Shown: positions 26,938-36,120, counted from the first letter of the stretch. The stretch is 49,249 nucleotides of DNA from Psychromonas sp. MB-3u-54 (GCF_002836415.1 NZ_PJBP01000170.1:1-49249); one strand, 5' to 3'. Notes: generated by a model from the letters alone, not told the origin. Numbers and translations are program-made.

Positions 26938-27831
26938 TTACAGGCCGTATTTATTGGCGTAACCGCTAATATTTTTATAAGCTGTTTTGGCAAATTCCAA
27001 GGGGTTTGCTTTGGCAGGATCCTGCTCGGCTTCGACCAATAACCAGCCCTCATAGTCACGATCTTTAAGTGCAGCAAAGACATCATCATAATCGACATCG
27101 CCGGTACCGGGCACGGTAAAGACACCATCAAGCACCGCATTTAAAAATGATTTATCGGCATCACGAGCGGCTTTCATCACACCTAAACGAAGATCTTTAA
27201 AGTGCATATGGCCGATACGGTGACCCCAGCGTTTGATCATAGTAACGGGATCGGCTCCGGCGTAAGTAAGGTGCCCGGTATCCAAGGTAAGATAAACAGA
27301 ATCACCGGTAAGCTCCATAAACAGATTGATATCGTCTTCCGTTTCACAAATGGTGCCCATATGATGGTGGAAAGAGAGCTTAATAGCGTGCTCATTCAAA
27401 AGGTAATCCGCAACCGTGGTCATTTTTTTTGTATAGTCTTTCCACTGATCCATGGTCAGAATAACGCGCTGCGATAAGGGAAGATTAATATCACCATGAA
27501 CTGAATTACTCACTTCGCCATAAACCATGGCAGTACAACCCGCGGCTTTAAGTAATTTGATATGTTCCTGCATAGCCGCTATTTCTTGATCAGCCGTTAA
27601 GGTCATCAAGTTACCGCTGTACCAGCCAGACGCCAGCACTAAACCATAGCTTTTTAATAAAGGAATAAGGATTTCAGGTTCGCGGGGAAATTTAGTACCC
27701 AGTTCAGTACCAGTAAAACCTGATTCTGCTATCTCACTCAAACAGGTTTCCAATGGAATATCGCCACCCAGTTCCGGCATGTCATCGTTAGTCCAGGTTA
27801 AAGGGCTGATCCCGTATTGCACTTTACTCAT
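26938..27831 (-). CDS. iolE: inosose dehydratase
   Basis: Dehydrates 2-keto-myo-inositol to trihydroxycyclohexanedione. The 297-aa TIM barrel carries the IolE hallmark SPLTWTNDDMPELGG near the N-terminus, and the metal-site segments FHHHMGT, LTLDTGHL, HFKDLR and LLVEAEQDP in the expected order. It is the only iolE in the window and the first gene of the minus-strand operon. It is divergent from the importer genes with two IolR-type palindromes between. Confidence 0.96.
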   Translation of the reverse strand: MSKVQYGISPLTWTNDDMPELGGDIPLETCLSEIAESGFTGTELGTKFPREPEILIPLLKSYGLVLASGWYSGNLMTLTADQEIAAMQEHIKLLKAAGCTAMVYGEVSNSVHGDINLPLSQRVILTMDQWKDYTKKMTTVADYLLNEHAIKLSFHHHMGTICETEDDINLFMELTGDSVYLTLDTGHLTYAGADPVTMIKRWGHRIGHMHFKDLRLGVMKAARDADKSFLNAVLDGVFTVPGTGDVDYDDVFAALKDRDYEGWLLVEAEQDPAKANPLEFAKTAYKNISGYANKYGL

Positions 27832-27986
27832 AATTTTTCTCCACTCTTTTTCATCTCTGTTTTAGGACGGTAGATTGACTGCCACTTAATGTGAATATGC
27901 CTTTTATACAACATATCAATAGCATCACTTCAATCTTCACCAACTGTTACTTAATTCAAAATCAATATAACTCAATTAGCAGGAAA

Positions 27987-28002
27987 TGAAAAATATTTTT
28001 CA
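27987..28002. promoter_or_regulatory. IolR-type operator, perfect palindrome
   Basis: TGAAAAATATTTTTCA is identical to its own reverse complement over all 16 bases. It is the best member of the set seen across the window and can serve as the reference consensus. Confidence 0.7.
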
Positions 28003-28242
28003 GTGATGCAAATCTTCTTTTGTAAAATTAACAACACCAGTACTCATGGGCAATAACGCCTAAAGAGAAGATTCACCAAGAACCAATAAAGCAATAAAGT
28101 CAATTAAAATCAACATGTTATACAATAATCTCATTTTAGGGGGGATTTGCCATAATTTGAACTAGTTAACATTTTTGCAACAAATTGCTTTTTAGCTATA
28201 GCCGAAGCCCACGTGAACATTTATGATGAATCCATCGCCAAG

Positions 28243-28258
28243 TGAAAATAATTTTTCA
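28243..28258. promoter_or_regulatory. IolR-type operator
   Basis: TGAAAATAATTTTTCA has both outer half-sites intact and only a central change from the perfect palindrome. Confidence 0.6.
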
Positions 28259-28392
28259 AAGTGTATTTCAATTATGATAAAAAAAACACTAGCGATTAAT
28301 TCGGAACAATGCTCAGACCCTAGGATTTTATTAAAGCAACACTTTTGAGTAAGGTTCATTTTTAAACCAAAAGTACCATCAGGAGAATATTG

Positions 28393-29343
28393 ATGAAAAA
28401 ATTTAAACTACTAACCACTGCGGCACTGACTATGGCACTCGCTGTGCCCATGGCGCTGACATCTATGTCTGCGAGCGCAGAGCGTTATGTACTGGTAAGT
28501 CATGCACCGGATTCTGACAGCTGGTGGAACACCGTCAAGAATGGCCTTGCATTGGCGGGTAAGCAAATGGATGTTGAGGTTGAATACCGTAACCCGCCAA
28601 CGGGTGACTTGGCGGATATGGCCCGCATAATACAACAGGCAACGGCTTCAAAACCCGATGGTATTATCACCACACTTGCCGATTATAACCTGCTTAGCGG
28701 CCCAATCCGAAATGCGGTCGACCAGGGTATCAATGTCATTATTATGAATTCTGGTACACCCAAGCAAGCACGTGATGTGGGCGCATTGATGTTTGTTGGT
28801 CAACCTGAGTATGATGCAGGTTTCGCCGCCGGAGAGCGTGCTAAAGGTGATGGTGTTAAGTCATTCCTTTGTGTTAACCATGTTATCTCTAACCCGGTAG
28901 TCGCTGAACGCTGTCGTGGTTTTGCAGAAGGTCTTGGCGTAGAGCTTGGCGATTCGATGATCGACAGTGGACAAGATCCTGCTGAAATCAAAAACCGTGT
29001 ACTTGCTTACTTATCAGCCAACCCTGATACCGATGCAATCATCACCCTTGGACCGACTTCAGCTGATCCGACTATCCTGGCATTAAAGCAAAATGGTATG
29101 GCCGGTCAAATTTACTTTGGTACATTCGATTTGGGTGCCAACATAGTTAAAGCCATTAAGTCTGGCATCATCAAATGGGGAATAGATCAACAACCCTTCC
29201 TACAATCTTACCTACCTGTTGTCATCCTGGCCAACTATGACCGTTACGGCGTATTACCAGGCAATAACATCAACTCAGGACCTGGTTTCGTCACCAAAGA
29301 TGCACTGGGCCTAGTTGAAAAATATGCGGGTGAATTTCGTTAA
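28393..29343 (+). CDS. inositol ABC importer, periplasmic binding protein
   Basis: Sugar-binding protein of 316 aa (CUT2, type 1 periplasmic fold), start ATG at 28393 with AGGAG seven bases upstream; a TTG directly before it is not needed. The N-terminus is a signal peptide with a long hydrophobic core and SASA|ERY cleavage near residue 29. The mature part opens YVLVSHAPDSDSWWNTVKNG, typical of ribose/fructose/inositol binders. It is divergent from iolE behind IolR-type operators and is followed by a hairpin that probably limits read-through, so the binding protein would be made in excess over the membrane parts. Specificity for inositol is inferred from context. Confidence 0.88.
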   Translation: MKKFKLLTTAALTMALAVPMALTSMSASAERYVLVSHAPDSDSWWNTVKNGLALAGKQMDVEVEYRNPPTGDLADMARIIQQATASKPDGIITTLADYNLLSGPIRNAVDQGINVIIMNSGTPKQARDVGALMFVGQPEYDAGFAAGERAKGDGVKSFLCVNHVISNPVVAERCRGFAEGLGVELGDSMIDSGQDPAEIKNRVLAYLSANPDTDAIITLGPTSADPTILALKQNGMAGQIYFGTFDLGANIVKAIKSGIIKWGIDQQPFLQSYLPVVILANYDRYGVLPGNNINSGPGFVTKDALGLVEKYAGEFR

Positions 29344-29358
29344 AATATAACCCATATG

Positions 29359-29385
29359 GGCGGATCACAACTGTGTCCGCCTTTT
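29359..29385 (+). terminator. intra-operon terminator/attenuator after the binding-protein gene
   Basis: GGCGGA pairs with TCCGCC (inner CAC/GTG extends the stem past a bulged T), followed by TTTT. Such elements between a binding-protein gene and its permease gene usually lower expression of the latter. Confidence 0.75.
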
Positions 29386-29429
29386 ACCTCAAACTATAAT
29401 CTTTTTTTGAAAATTTTAGAGGCCAACAG

Positions 29430-30620
29430 ATGATAGAACAAACAGCTTCACAATCCATATCAAACTCAACGCCAGATGAGCCTCAAGCAACCGAAAAGCT
29501 GGATGAGCCTCAAGCAACTGGGAAATCCGACGAACGTGTCAAAACGAGGTCAAGCTTTCGACAAGCGCTTATTGGACCTGAATTAGGCGGCATCTGCGGG
29601 ACTATTTTAGTGTTTGTCTTTTTTTTCCTGACTGCCAGTGACTCGGGCATGTTTTCAGCCGCAGGTGTTATGAACTGGTCGGTTGTGTCGGCACAATTTA
29701 TTATTATCGCCGTCGGTGCCTGCCTGCTTATGATATCCGGTGAATTTGACTTATCGGTCGGTTCAATGATCGGTTTTAGCGGCATGTCAATCGCGCTGCT
29801 TGCGGTTACTTTTGGCTGGCCGGTATGGCTTGCTATTATCACAACATTCATATTGTGCATGGCAATAGGTGCATTAATTGGCTGGGTGGTAACCAAAACC
29901 GGGTTACCCAGTTTTATCGTCTCCCTGGCATTCCTGTTTATTCTCCGTGGACTTACTATTTTCGCCGCTATCGCCACTACTAATAAAACCATTGTTGGCG
30001 GAATAAGAGTTGCTGCCGAAGGTGACTGGCTTGCTCCTCTATTCGGTGGAAAAGTATTCACCGGCGTGTTTCAATGGATGGGAAATCAAGGCTGGATCGA
30101 TACTTTCTCAGGCGGTTTAAAAAAAGGTCAACCCGTTGTTGAAGGCATTCCAATGTTGATGGTATGGGCTTTTGTGCTGGTATTATTTGCTCATTTTCTG
30201 CTCACTAAAACAAAATTTGGTAACTGGATATTCGCCTCCGGTGGTAATGCACAAGCAGCGCTTTATGTCGGTGTGCCGGTTAATAAAGTCAAAATTCTAA
30301 TGTTTATGTTTACCGCCTTTTGCGCCTGCGTTTTTGCCACCTCACAAGTGATGGAATTTGGTTCTGCCGGTGCCGATCGTGGTTTATTAAAAGAATTCGA
30401 AGCGATTATCTCAGTGGTCATCGGTGGCGCGTTACTGACGGGTGGTTACGGCTCTGTAATAGGTGCGGCACTCGGGGCAATTATCTTTGGTGTAGTACAA
30501 CAAGGTCTGTTCTTTGCTGGCGTAGAAAGCTCGCTATTTAGAGTATTCCTCGGCACTATCCTGCTATTTTCAGTGATACTGAACACTTATATACGCCGCA
30601 TGATTACAGGGGAGAAATAA
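29430..30620 (+). CDS. inositol ABC importer, permease
   Basis: Inner-membrane permease of 396 aa, RbsC/FrcC type, with about ten hydrophobic segments and the cytoplasmic loop SGGNAQAALYVGVPVNKVK that couples to the ATPase. The first ~50 residues form a hydrophilic extension with a short internal repeat (DEPQATEKL then DEPQATGKS) that is not part of the core fold and may be specific to this lineage. The gene ends one base before the ATPase start, so the two are translationally coupled. Confidence 0.88.
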   Translation: MIEQTASQSISNSTPDEPQATEKLDEPQATGKSDERVKTRSSFRQALIGPELGGICGTILVFVFFFLTASDSGMFSAAGVMNWSVVSAQFIIIAVGACLLMISGEFDLSVGSMIGFSGMSIALLAVTFGWPVWLAIITTFILCMAIGALIGWVVTKTGLPSFIVSLAFLFILRGLTIFAAIATTNKTIVGGIRVAAEGDWLAPLFGGKVFTGVFQWMGNQGWIDTFSGGLKKGQPVVEGIPMLMVWAFVLVLFAHFLLTKTKFGNWIFASGGNAQAALYVGVPVNKVKILMFMFTAFCACVFATSQVMEFGSAGADRGLLKEFEAIISVVIGGALLTGGYGSVIGAALGAIIFGVVQQGLFFAGVESSLFRVFLGTILLFSVILNTYIRRMITGEK

Positions 30621-30621
30621 C

Positions 30622-31401
30622 ATGAGCAAAGCAATCATCGAAATGAAGAAAATCGAGAAGCACTTTGGTTCAGTGATCGCACTGTCCGGCGTTTCCCTCA
30701 AGGTAATGGCCGGCGAATGCCTCTGTCTTTTAGGAGACAATGGCGCGGGTAAATCAACTTTCATCAAAACCATGTCCGGCGTGCATAAACCCTCGCTTGG
30801 CGAAATTTATTTTGATGGCAAGCCGATGAATTTCGACTGCCCACGGGATGCCATCACTGCGGGAATAGCGACGGTTTACCAGGATTTAGCGATGATTCCG
30901 CTAATGTCAGTCGCTCGTAACTTCTTTATGGGCAACGAGCCAACCAAGAAAATAGCCGGCATTAGTTTCTTCGACCACAAGCACGCCAACGAAGTTACTA
31001 TGACCGAAATGAAGAAGATGGGCATCCACCTGCGATCGGCGGATCAAGCCGTTGGTACGCTGTCGGGTGGCGAACGCCAGACGGTCGCGATTGCTCGGGC
31101 CGTTCATTTTGGCGCTAAAGTGCTGATTTTGGATGAGCCAACCTCGGCACTCGGTGTACGCCAAACCGCCAATGTACTAGCAACGATCGACAACGTCCGC
31201 AAACGGGGTATAGCAGTAGTGTTTATTACTCACAACGTGCGCCATGCAATGGCGGTAGGTGATCGCTTTACGGTACTCAATCGCGGCAAAACCTTGGGTA
31301 CCGCCAAACGCGGAGAAATCACCCCCGAAGAGTTACAGAACTTAATGGCAGGAGGACAGACATTAGCATCACTGGAAGGTTCGCTCGCAGGCACAGTTTA
31401 G
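30622..31401 (+). CDS. inositol ABC importer, ATPase (single domain)
   Basis: ATP-binding subunit of 259 aa with Walker A GDNGAGKST (38-46), signature LSGGE (147-151), Walker B LILDEPTS (168-175) and the H-loop VFITHN. Most ribose-type importers use a ~500-aa ATPase with two fused domains; this one has a single domain, as in FrcBCA-type fructose importers, and presumably works as a homodimer. It is the last gene of the importer operon. Confidence 0.9.
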   Translation: MSKAIIEMKKIEKHFGSVIALSGVSLKVMAGECLCLLGDNGAGKSTFIKTMSGVHKPSLGEIYFDGKPMNFDCPRDAITAGIATVYQDLAMIPLMSVARNFFMGNEPTKKIAGISFFDHKHANEVTMTEMKKMGIHLRSADQAVGTLSGGERQTVAIARAVHFGAKVLILDEPTSALGVRQTANVLATIDNVRKRGIAVVFITHNVRHAMAVGDRFTVLNRGKTLGTAKRGEITPEELQNLMAGGQTLASLEGSLAGTV

Positions 31402-31412
31402 AACCCAATCAG

Positions 31413-31454
31413 ACACAATAGACGCAGAACATTTCAGTCCTGCCTCTATTGTGT
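31413..31454 (+). terminator. hairpin after the importer operon
   Basis: A 15-bp stem with one mismatch (ACACAATAGACGCAG / CTGCCTCTATTGTGT) lies 12 bp after the ATPase stop. No T run follows, so it may be an mRNA 3' stabiliser or a weak terminator. Confidence 0.5.
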
Positions 31455-31858
31455 TGCCGTTAGCATTTAAAATGCATTCATAAGCTTAACCATATCCCCC
31501 CGATAAGTGAATGCTGCCCCCTTCAACATGATTGAAATTCAGAACAGCTTTTCAGCGAGCTTCCCAAAGAGCACAAGCCCCCCGGTTATTATTAAGTTTT
31601 TTACCCCTTTAGACTTTCAATATCATGGCTGAAACCTGTAACTTGCAGATTTTCGCGTATTGATTGTTAAGCGTATATACCCATGATACTTCAAGATGCA
31701 AAGTCAGCAGGCGCGACGGAACAATAGATTTTTTCCATCAACGCCTGGTGGGATTATTTTTGGTGAGTGGTTAAGTATTTTGATAAGTTATCACGCACTC
31801 AGCTCAGCAGAATGCCACGAAGGTTAACCTTATGATTTTAATTCTATAATCTGCCTAT
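31455..31858. other. intergenic stretch between importer and thiolase
   Basis: No gene or strong hairpin seen. It contains TATACCCATGATACTTCAAG (31676-31695), resembling a dispersed intergenic repeat start known from several gammaproteobacteria; only one copy is present in the window, so this is unproven. Confidence 0.35.
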
Positions 31859-33043
31859 TTATCTGTTTTCGTTTTCAACAATAAGCGCAACGCCTTGACC
31901 ACCGCCGATACACAATGTCGCCAGTCCGTAGCGTTCTTTGCGCTTAGTCAGTTCGTGAAGCAGGGTGACCAGGATGCGTGCACCGCTCGCACCGACCGGA
32001 TGACCCAGCGCAATTGCGCCACCGTTTACATTGGTAATAGCAGGGTCTAAACCTAAGCCTTTTATAACCGACAGGGATTGAGATGCAAATGCTTCATTCG
32101 CTTCTACCAGATTCAAGTCTTGAACTCTCAGGCCGGCTTTGCTCAGCGCTTTTTCCGTGGCCGGCACCGGTCCATATCCCATAATCTCAGGATCAACGCC
32201 TGCCGCACCTTGCGCACGAATAGTGACCATGGGTGTTAACCCGAGTGCCACTGCTTTGTCTTTACTCATCAGTACAAGCGCAGCTGCACCATCATTTAGA
32301 CCCGATGCATTTGCGGCGGTCACTGTGCCCTCTTTTTTAAAGGCAGCACGTGCTTTACTGATAGCCTTAAGTGTTGCGCCGAAACGGGGGAATTCATCGC
32401 TATCAACAATAGTATCACCACGGAGATTTGAAATAGTATGCGCAGCGATCTCATCTTTAAATCTGCCGGATGTTATTGCTGTTTCTGCACGGTTTTGAGA
32501 TTGAAGCGCGTAGGCATCCTGCTCTTCGCGAGATAGTTGGTATTTTTCCGCTAAATTTTCAGCGGTAATCCCCATATGAAAATCACCAAACGCATCCATT
32601 AAGCCGTCCTTAAGTACAATGTCAGTCAGTTGAGAGTGACCCATTTTCACGCCTGAACGGTGCGAATCGAGGGTATGTACTGCGTTAGACATAGATTCGG
32701 TGCCGCCGGCAACGACGATTTCTGATTCGCCTGTTTGAATTTGCAGCACTGCATCCATCACCGCTTTTAATCCGGATCCGCATACCATTGAGACAACATT
32801 GGCGGTTGCCTGATCGGGAACACCTGAAAATTTAGCTATTTGGCGAGCGGGATTTTGACCAAGCCCTGCTGAAAAGACATTACCAAAAATCAGATTATCC
32901 ACTTGTTGCGGTTTTACATTTGCGGCATCTAAGGCAGATTTTACCGCTGTGACAGCCAGATCGATTGGTGATATGTTATTGAACACACCGAGATAAGAAC
33001 CAATTGCGGTACGTTTTGCACTTACGATTACTACATCTTTCAT
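31859..33043 (-). CDS. atoB: acetyl-CoA C-acetyltransferase (thiolase)
   Basis: Type II thiolase of 394 aa that condenses two acetyl-CoA to acetoacetyl-CoA or cleaves it. The acyl-carrying cysteine is C88 in VVSMVCGSGLKA; the other active-site residues are in NVNGGAIALGHPVGASGARI and LCIGGGQG. GAAGGT precedes the ATG. It stands alone on the minus strand, but with scoAB at the left end of the window it would complete acetoacetate use or formation. The inositol pathway ends in acetyl-CoA, which is the natural link. It could equally be named phaA; no polyhydroxybutyrate genes are nearby. Confidence 0.93.
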   Translation of the reverse strand: MKDVVIVSAKRTAIGSYLGVFNNISPIDLAVTAVKSALDAANVKPQQVDNLIFGNVFSAGLGQNPARQIAKFSGVPDQATANVVSMVCGSGLKAVMDAVLQIQTGESEIVVAGGTESMSNAVHTLDSHRSGVKMGHSQLTDIVLKDGLMDAFGDFHMGITAENLAEKYQLSREEQDAYALQSQNRAETAITSGRFKDEIAAHTISNLRGDTIVDSDEFPRFGATLKAISKARAAFKKEGTVTAANASGLNDGAAALVLMSKDKAVALGLTPMVTIRAQGAAGVDPEIMGYGPVPATEKALSKAGLRVQDLNLVEANEAFASQSLSVIKGLGLDPAITNVNGGAIALGHPVGASGARILVTLLHELTKRKERYGLATLCIGGGQGVALIVENENR

Positions 33044-33618
33044 GAGATTACCTTCGTTTAAAATTGTTAAAATTCAGTGACATCATTCTCTTCAGTACCT
33101 TGAATTTTAAACATAATGATTCATTGATAGCGGGAGGATGTCTGTCGATCAGGTTTATTTTGTCCATAGCTCTATTTAGAATATTTTTCTGGAAGCTATG
33201 ATCACAGATCCTCCCGTCCTAATAGTGATGCCATTTTCCGTTCAGTAGATCTGCCTTATTGGACTGCAGTTAATGTTACTAAAATGTTAATGCCATGTTA
33301 CCTTATCGGAACATCACAATTAAAATGTTCCATGCATAATAGGTAAAAATATTGAGGGGAGATCAAATTTGTGATTTGTGATACTACTTTAGGGCTGTTT
33401 TTTGCAGAAATAAAAGGGGCTTATTATAGATCGAAAATAGACTGAAAAAATTTATCATCACACATGCTTACAATGTGTGATCATTGTAAGTAAGCGCAAC
33501 AGCTATTAATCTAAAAAACTCAGTGATTATAATGGTTATGGGTTATGTACCTCAGCATTTTTTATTCGGATAATTCGCTGTCGATCATAAATAAGGAGGA
33601 AAATAATGATCTGAGCAC
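33044..33618. other. intergenic region upstream of the thiolase gene
   Basis: 575 bp without a gene. It holds one pair of mutually exclusive hairpins (33457-33490) and one weak match to the IolR palindrome, TGAAAAAATTTATCA near 33443. The thiolase promoter should lie in its left part. Confidence 0.45.
33457..33490. other. two overlapping, mutually exclusive hairpins
   Basis: ATCACACAT (33457-33465) can pair with ATGTGTGAT (33473-33481), or CTTACAATG (33467-33475) with CATTGTAAG (33482-33490). Both stems are perfect 9-mers and cannot form together. Either an RNA switch or an overlapping operator would show this form. Confidence 0.5.
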
Positions 33619-33635
33619 TGATTTTTAGCGAAAAA

Positions 33636-34418
33636 TCAAGCCTTAGACTTTAAGTGAATAGTATTTAAAAATAACCTTGGATCGGCAATTTTATCCAGCA
33701 TTGCTGTATCGGGCAAACAGTCGTCATCCACATAGTCGGCATAATCACCTGCTGAATCAAACACGAGAATATCCAATGCTAATCTATCTAAGCCGTATCG
33801 ACCACGGTGGATCATATCAGCCGAAAAAACTAACAAGTCGCCCGCAGCTAGTTCAATTTTATGACCGCTAGAAAGGTTGTCACTGCTCACCCTGCCCTTT
33901 ATTTCTTCCCGAACATTAAATTCTTCATCACTGTCCCAGCGTTTATGGGATCCCGGTACCAGCTCCATGCCGGGTTCATCAAATAAAGGCACTCGAAGAT
34001 GTAATACCTGCGTACCATGAATCACTTTCTTTTGGTCTTCAATATCATAATCATACTGGCAGTCTCGATGCCAAAAATCTTTTTGCTGAGGATTCACAGG
34101 ATCAAAGAATAATTGGGTATTCATAAAAGCGGGATCAGCCGCCATAACTGACTCGACAACATCCATTATTTTTTTTGAACTGATAAAATTAAACAGTTTC
34201 ACTCGATCATCAAACGCTAAGTACTGACTGCCAGTGATTAAAGAAGAATTAAACGCTTCCTCGCGATAGAAAATGTCGTTGTCATCTTTCCATGACCCAT
34301 GAAATTTTAATATTACCTTTCTAAGCGATGATATTTCAGCCGCATTAAAATAATTTCTAATGACAAAATAACCTTGTTCATCATAAGTAGTTTTTAATTG
34401 ACTTGGATTAGCTAGCAT
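33636..34418 (-). CDS. PhyH-family dioxygenase, short form
   Basis: Predicted Fe(II)/2-oxoglutarate oxygenase of 260 aa. Iron ligands H117 and D119 (FWHRDCQYD) and H204 (DMIHRGRYG), with R212 nearby (LDRLALDI) as probable 2-oxoglutarate contact. GAGGTAAC lies eight bases before the ATG. The stop codon overlaps a small hairpin TGATTTTT/AAAAATCA (33619-33638) that could end transcription weakly. It has no operon partner; the substrate is unknown. It is only distantly like the 388-aa family member at 6511-7677. Confidence 0.8.
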   Translation of the reverse strand: MLANPSQLKTTYDEQGYFVIRNYFNAAEISSLRKVILKFHGSWKDDNDIFYREEAFNSSLITGSQYLAFDDRVKLFNFISSKKIMDVVESVMAADPAFMNTQLFFDPVNPQQKDFWHRDCQYDYDIEDQKKVIHGTQVLHLRVPLFDEPGMELVPGSHKRWDSDEEFNVREEIKGRVSSDNLSSGHKIELAAGDLLVFSADMIHRGRYGLDRLALDILVFDSAGDYADYVDDDCLPDTAMLDKIADPRLFLNTIHLKSKA

Positions 34419-34621
34419 TAACGACTGTTACCTCAATTTATTTAATAGAAAGGATGTAGAGCACCCTTTCTTTAACGACCTGTTTTTTGCCCGTCGTATA
34501 ATAACCGGAAAGTAATATTAATGACATTAAATAGCGAATCAATCTTACGGGTTAAAATAGGTTATTTTTGGTTTAAGTATTAGTCAAAAAAATTCCGATT
34601 CAGATCAATTGTGGATTATTG

Positions 34622-36037
34622 TTAATCAGTAAGTTGTTTATTGATATAAGCTGCAAGCTGGCGGATCCCGTGCTCACGTTCGGCTTGTGTTTTTTCACTA
34701 AAATTAAGACGCATACAATGGCGGTATTTTCCGGTTGCAGAAAACAAGGTACCGGGGGCAATACTGACTTCTCCCTCATTGCACTGAGAGGCTAATTTTA
34801 CAGCATCGTATTGTTTATTTAATTCTACCCATAAAACATAACCTCCCTGCGGAAAACTGATGCGAGTGTCTTTTGGAAAGTATTGTTTAATGCACTTTAT
34901 AAAATGGTCTCGACCTTGTTTATAGAGCAGGCGCACTTTACGCGTATGGCGGTTATATCCGCCTGACTGAATAAAATCTGCTACCGCTAACTGCGGCAAT
35001 GTCGGGCACATTGAGCTACTGACATATTTAACGTGCGTCACTTTATCGCGATAACGCCCCGGTGCTATCCAGCCGACACGAATGCCGGGAGCAATGGTTT
35101 TAGAAAATGAGCTGCATAATAACACCCGGCCATCTTCATCAAATGATTTAATGGTTTTAGGCCGCGGTGATTGATAACTGATATCACCGTAGATATCATC
35201 TTCAATAATGCAGATATCGTAGCTTTGTGCTAATTGATAAAGGCGTTTTTTATCCGATTCGAGCATGCTGTATCCCATCGGGTTATTCGCAGTAGGTGTC
35301 ACTAAAATAGCTTTAATGGGCCATTGTTCAAGTGCTAATTCTAATGCTTCTAAACTTAATCCCTTTTCAGCATTGGTTGGTATCTCTATGGCTTTTAAAT
35401 TAGCGGTTTTGATGGCCTGCATTGAGCCATAAAAACTGGGTGATTCAACGGCGACAATATCACCCGGCTCAGTCACCGAGCGTAAACAAACCGATAATGC
35501 TTCCTGGCAGCCAGAGGTAACAACCAGATCATCGGGGTGTAATACACAGCCGGAATTGGTCGCTAACTTGGCAATTTGTTCACGTAACACCGGCGCACCG
35601 GCGATATTGCCATAGGGTAAACTGAGTGCAACTTGGTGGCGCATTAATGAAGACATTTTTTTTAATAATGGATTTAAGCTTGGCATGTCCATGTTGGGCA
35701 TTGCATGTTGTAATTGAACCGTGGATACATCTTCTTTAGCGAGCAGTACCTGCAATACATCCTGCCATTGTGATACCTCAATAGGGCGTTGTGCAGGTCG
35801 GGAGGTGACCGGCAAGACAGGAGATGCGGTGATATAAGCAACAAAATAGCCAGATTTTGGACGTGCGTCAATTAACCCTTCCATCTCAAGTTGGTGATAG
35901 GCTTGCTGTACCGTTGAAATGCTGACCTTATGCGCGGCAACGAGCTGACGAATAGAAGGCAGTTTATCACCTGCTACATATAACCCGGCATGGATATTTT
36001 CACGTAAAACATTAGCAACCTTGTCGTATAGCTTCAT
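34622..36037 (-). CDS. MocR-type regulator (GntR HTH + aminotransferase domain)
   Basis: A PLP-binding transcription factor of 471 aa. Residues about 1-70 are a GntR winged helix (PSIRQLVAAHKVSISTVQQAYHQLE), and about 110-465 a class I aminotransferase-like domain with the PLP lysine in SSFSKTIAPGIRVGW and the Asn/Asp contacts PTANNPMG and IIEDDIYGD. It is divergent from the DUF1127-LysE pair; the shared promoter holds a perfect inverted repeat, so it most likely controls that pair in response to an amino acid or a PLP-related ligand. The effector cannot be read from sequence. Confidence 0.92.
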   Translation of the reverse strand: MKLYDKVANVLRENIHAGLYVAGDKLPSIRQLVAAHKVSISTVQQAYHQLEMEGLIDARPKSGYFVAYITASPVLPVTSRPAQRPIEVSQWQDVLQVLLAKEDVSTVQLQHAMPNMDMPSLNPLLKKMSSLMRHQVALSLPYGNIAGAPVLREQIAKLATNSGCVLHPDDLVVTSGCQEALSVCLRSVTEPGDIVAVESPSFYGSMQAIKTANLKAIEIPTNAEKGLSLEALELALEQWPIKAILVTPTANNPMGYSMLESDKKRLYQLAQSYDICIIEDDIYGDISYQSPRPKTIKSFDEDGRVLLCSSFSKTIAPGIRVGWIAPGRYRDKVTHVKYVSSSMCPTLPQLAVADFIQSGGYNRHTRKVRLLYKQGRDHFIKCIKQYFPKDTRISFPQGGYVLWVELNKQYDAVKLASQCNEGEVSIAPGTLFSATGKYRHCMRLNFSEKTQAEREHGIRQLAAYINKQLTD

Positions 36038-36120
36038 ATTTTAATTACCCTGTATTGTCTGTTATTGCATACTATCGAAAAAAACCATGATTTGCCATAC
36101 AGATCACTATTAAACACAGC

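Larger units (their letters stand above)
27832..28392. promoter_or_regulatory. divergent iolE / importer control region
   Basis: 561 bp without a gene, very AT-rich, holding two strong IolR-type palindromes (27987-28002 and 28243-28258). The first lies 156 bp from the iolE start, the second 135 bp from the importer start, so each promoter has its own site. Confidence 0.7.

Noticed and set aside
29510-30061. 183-codon minus-strand frame inside the importer permease gene
   Set aside because: Antisense to a well-supported gene with no ribosome site or family signature.
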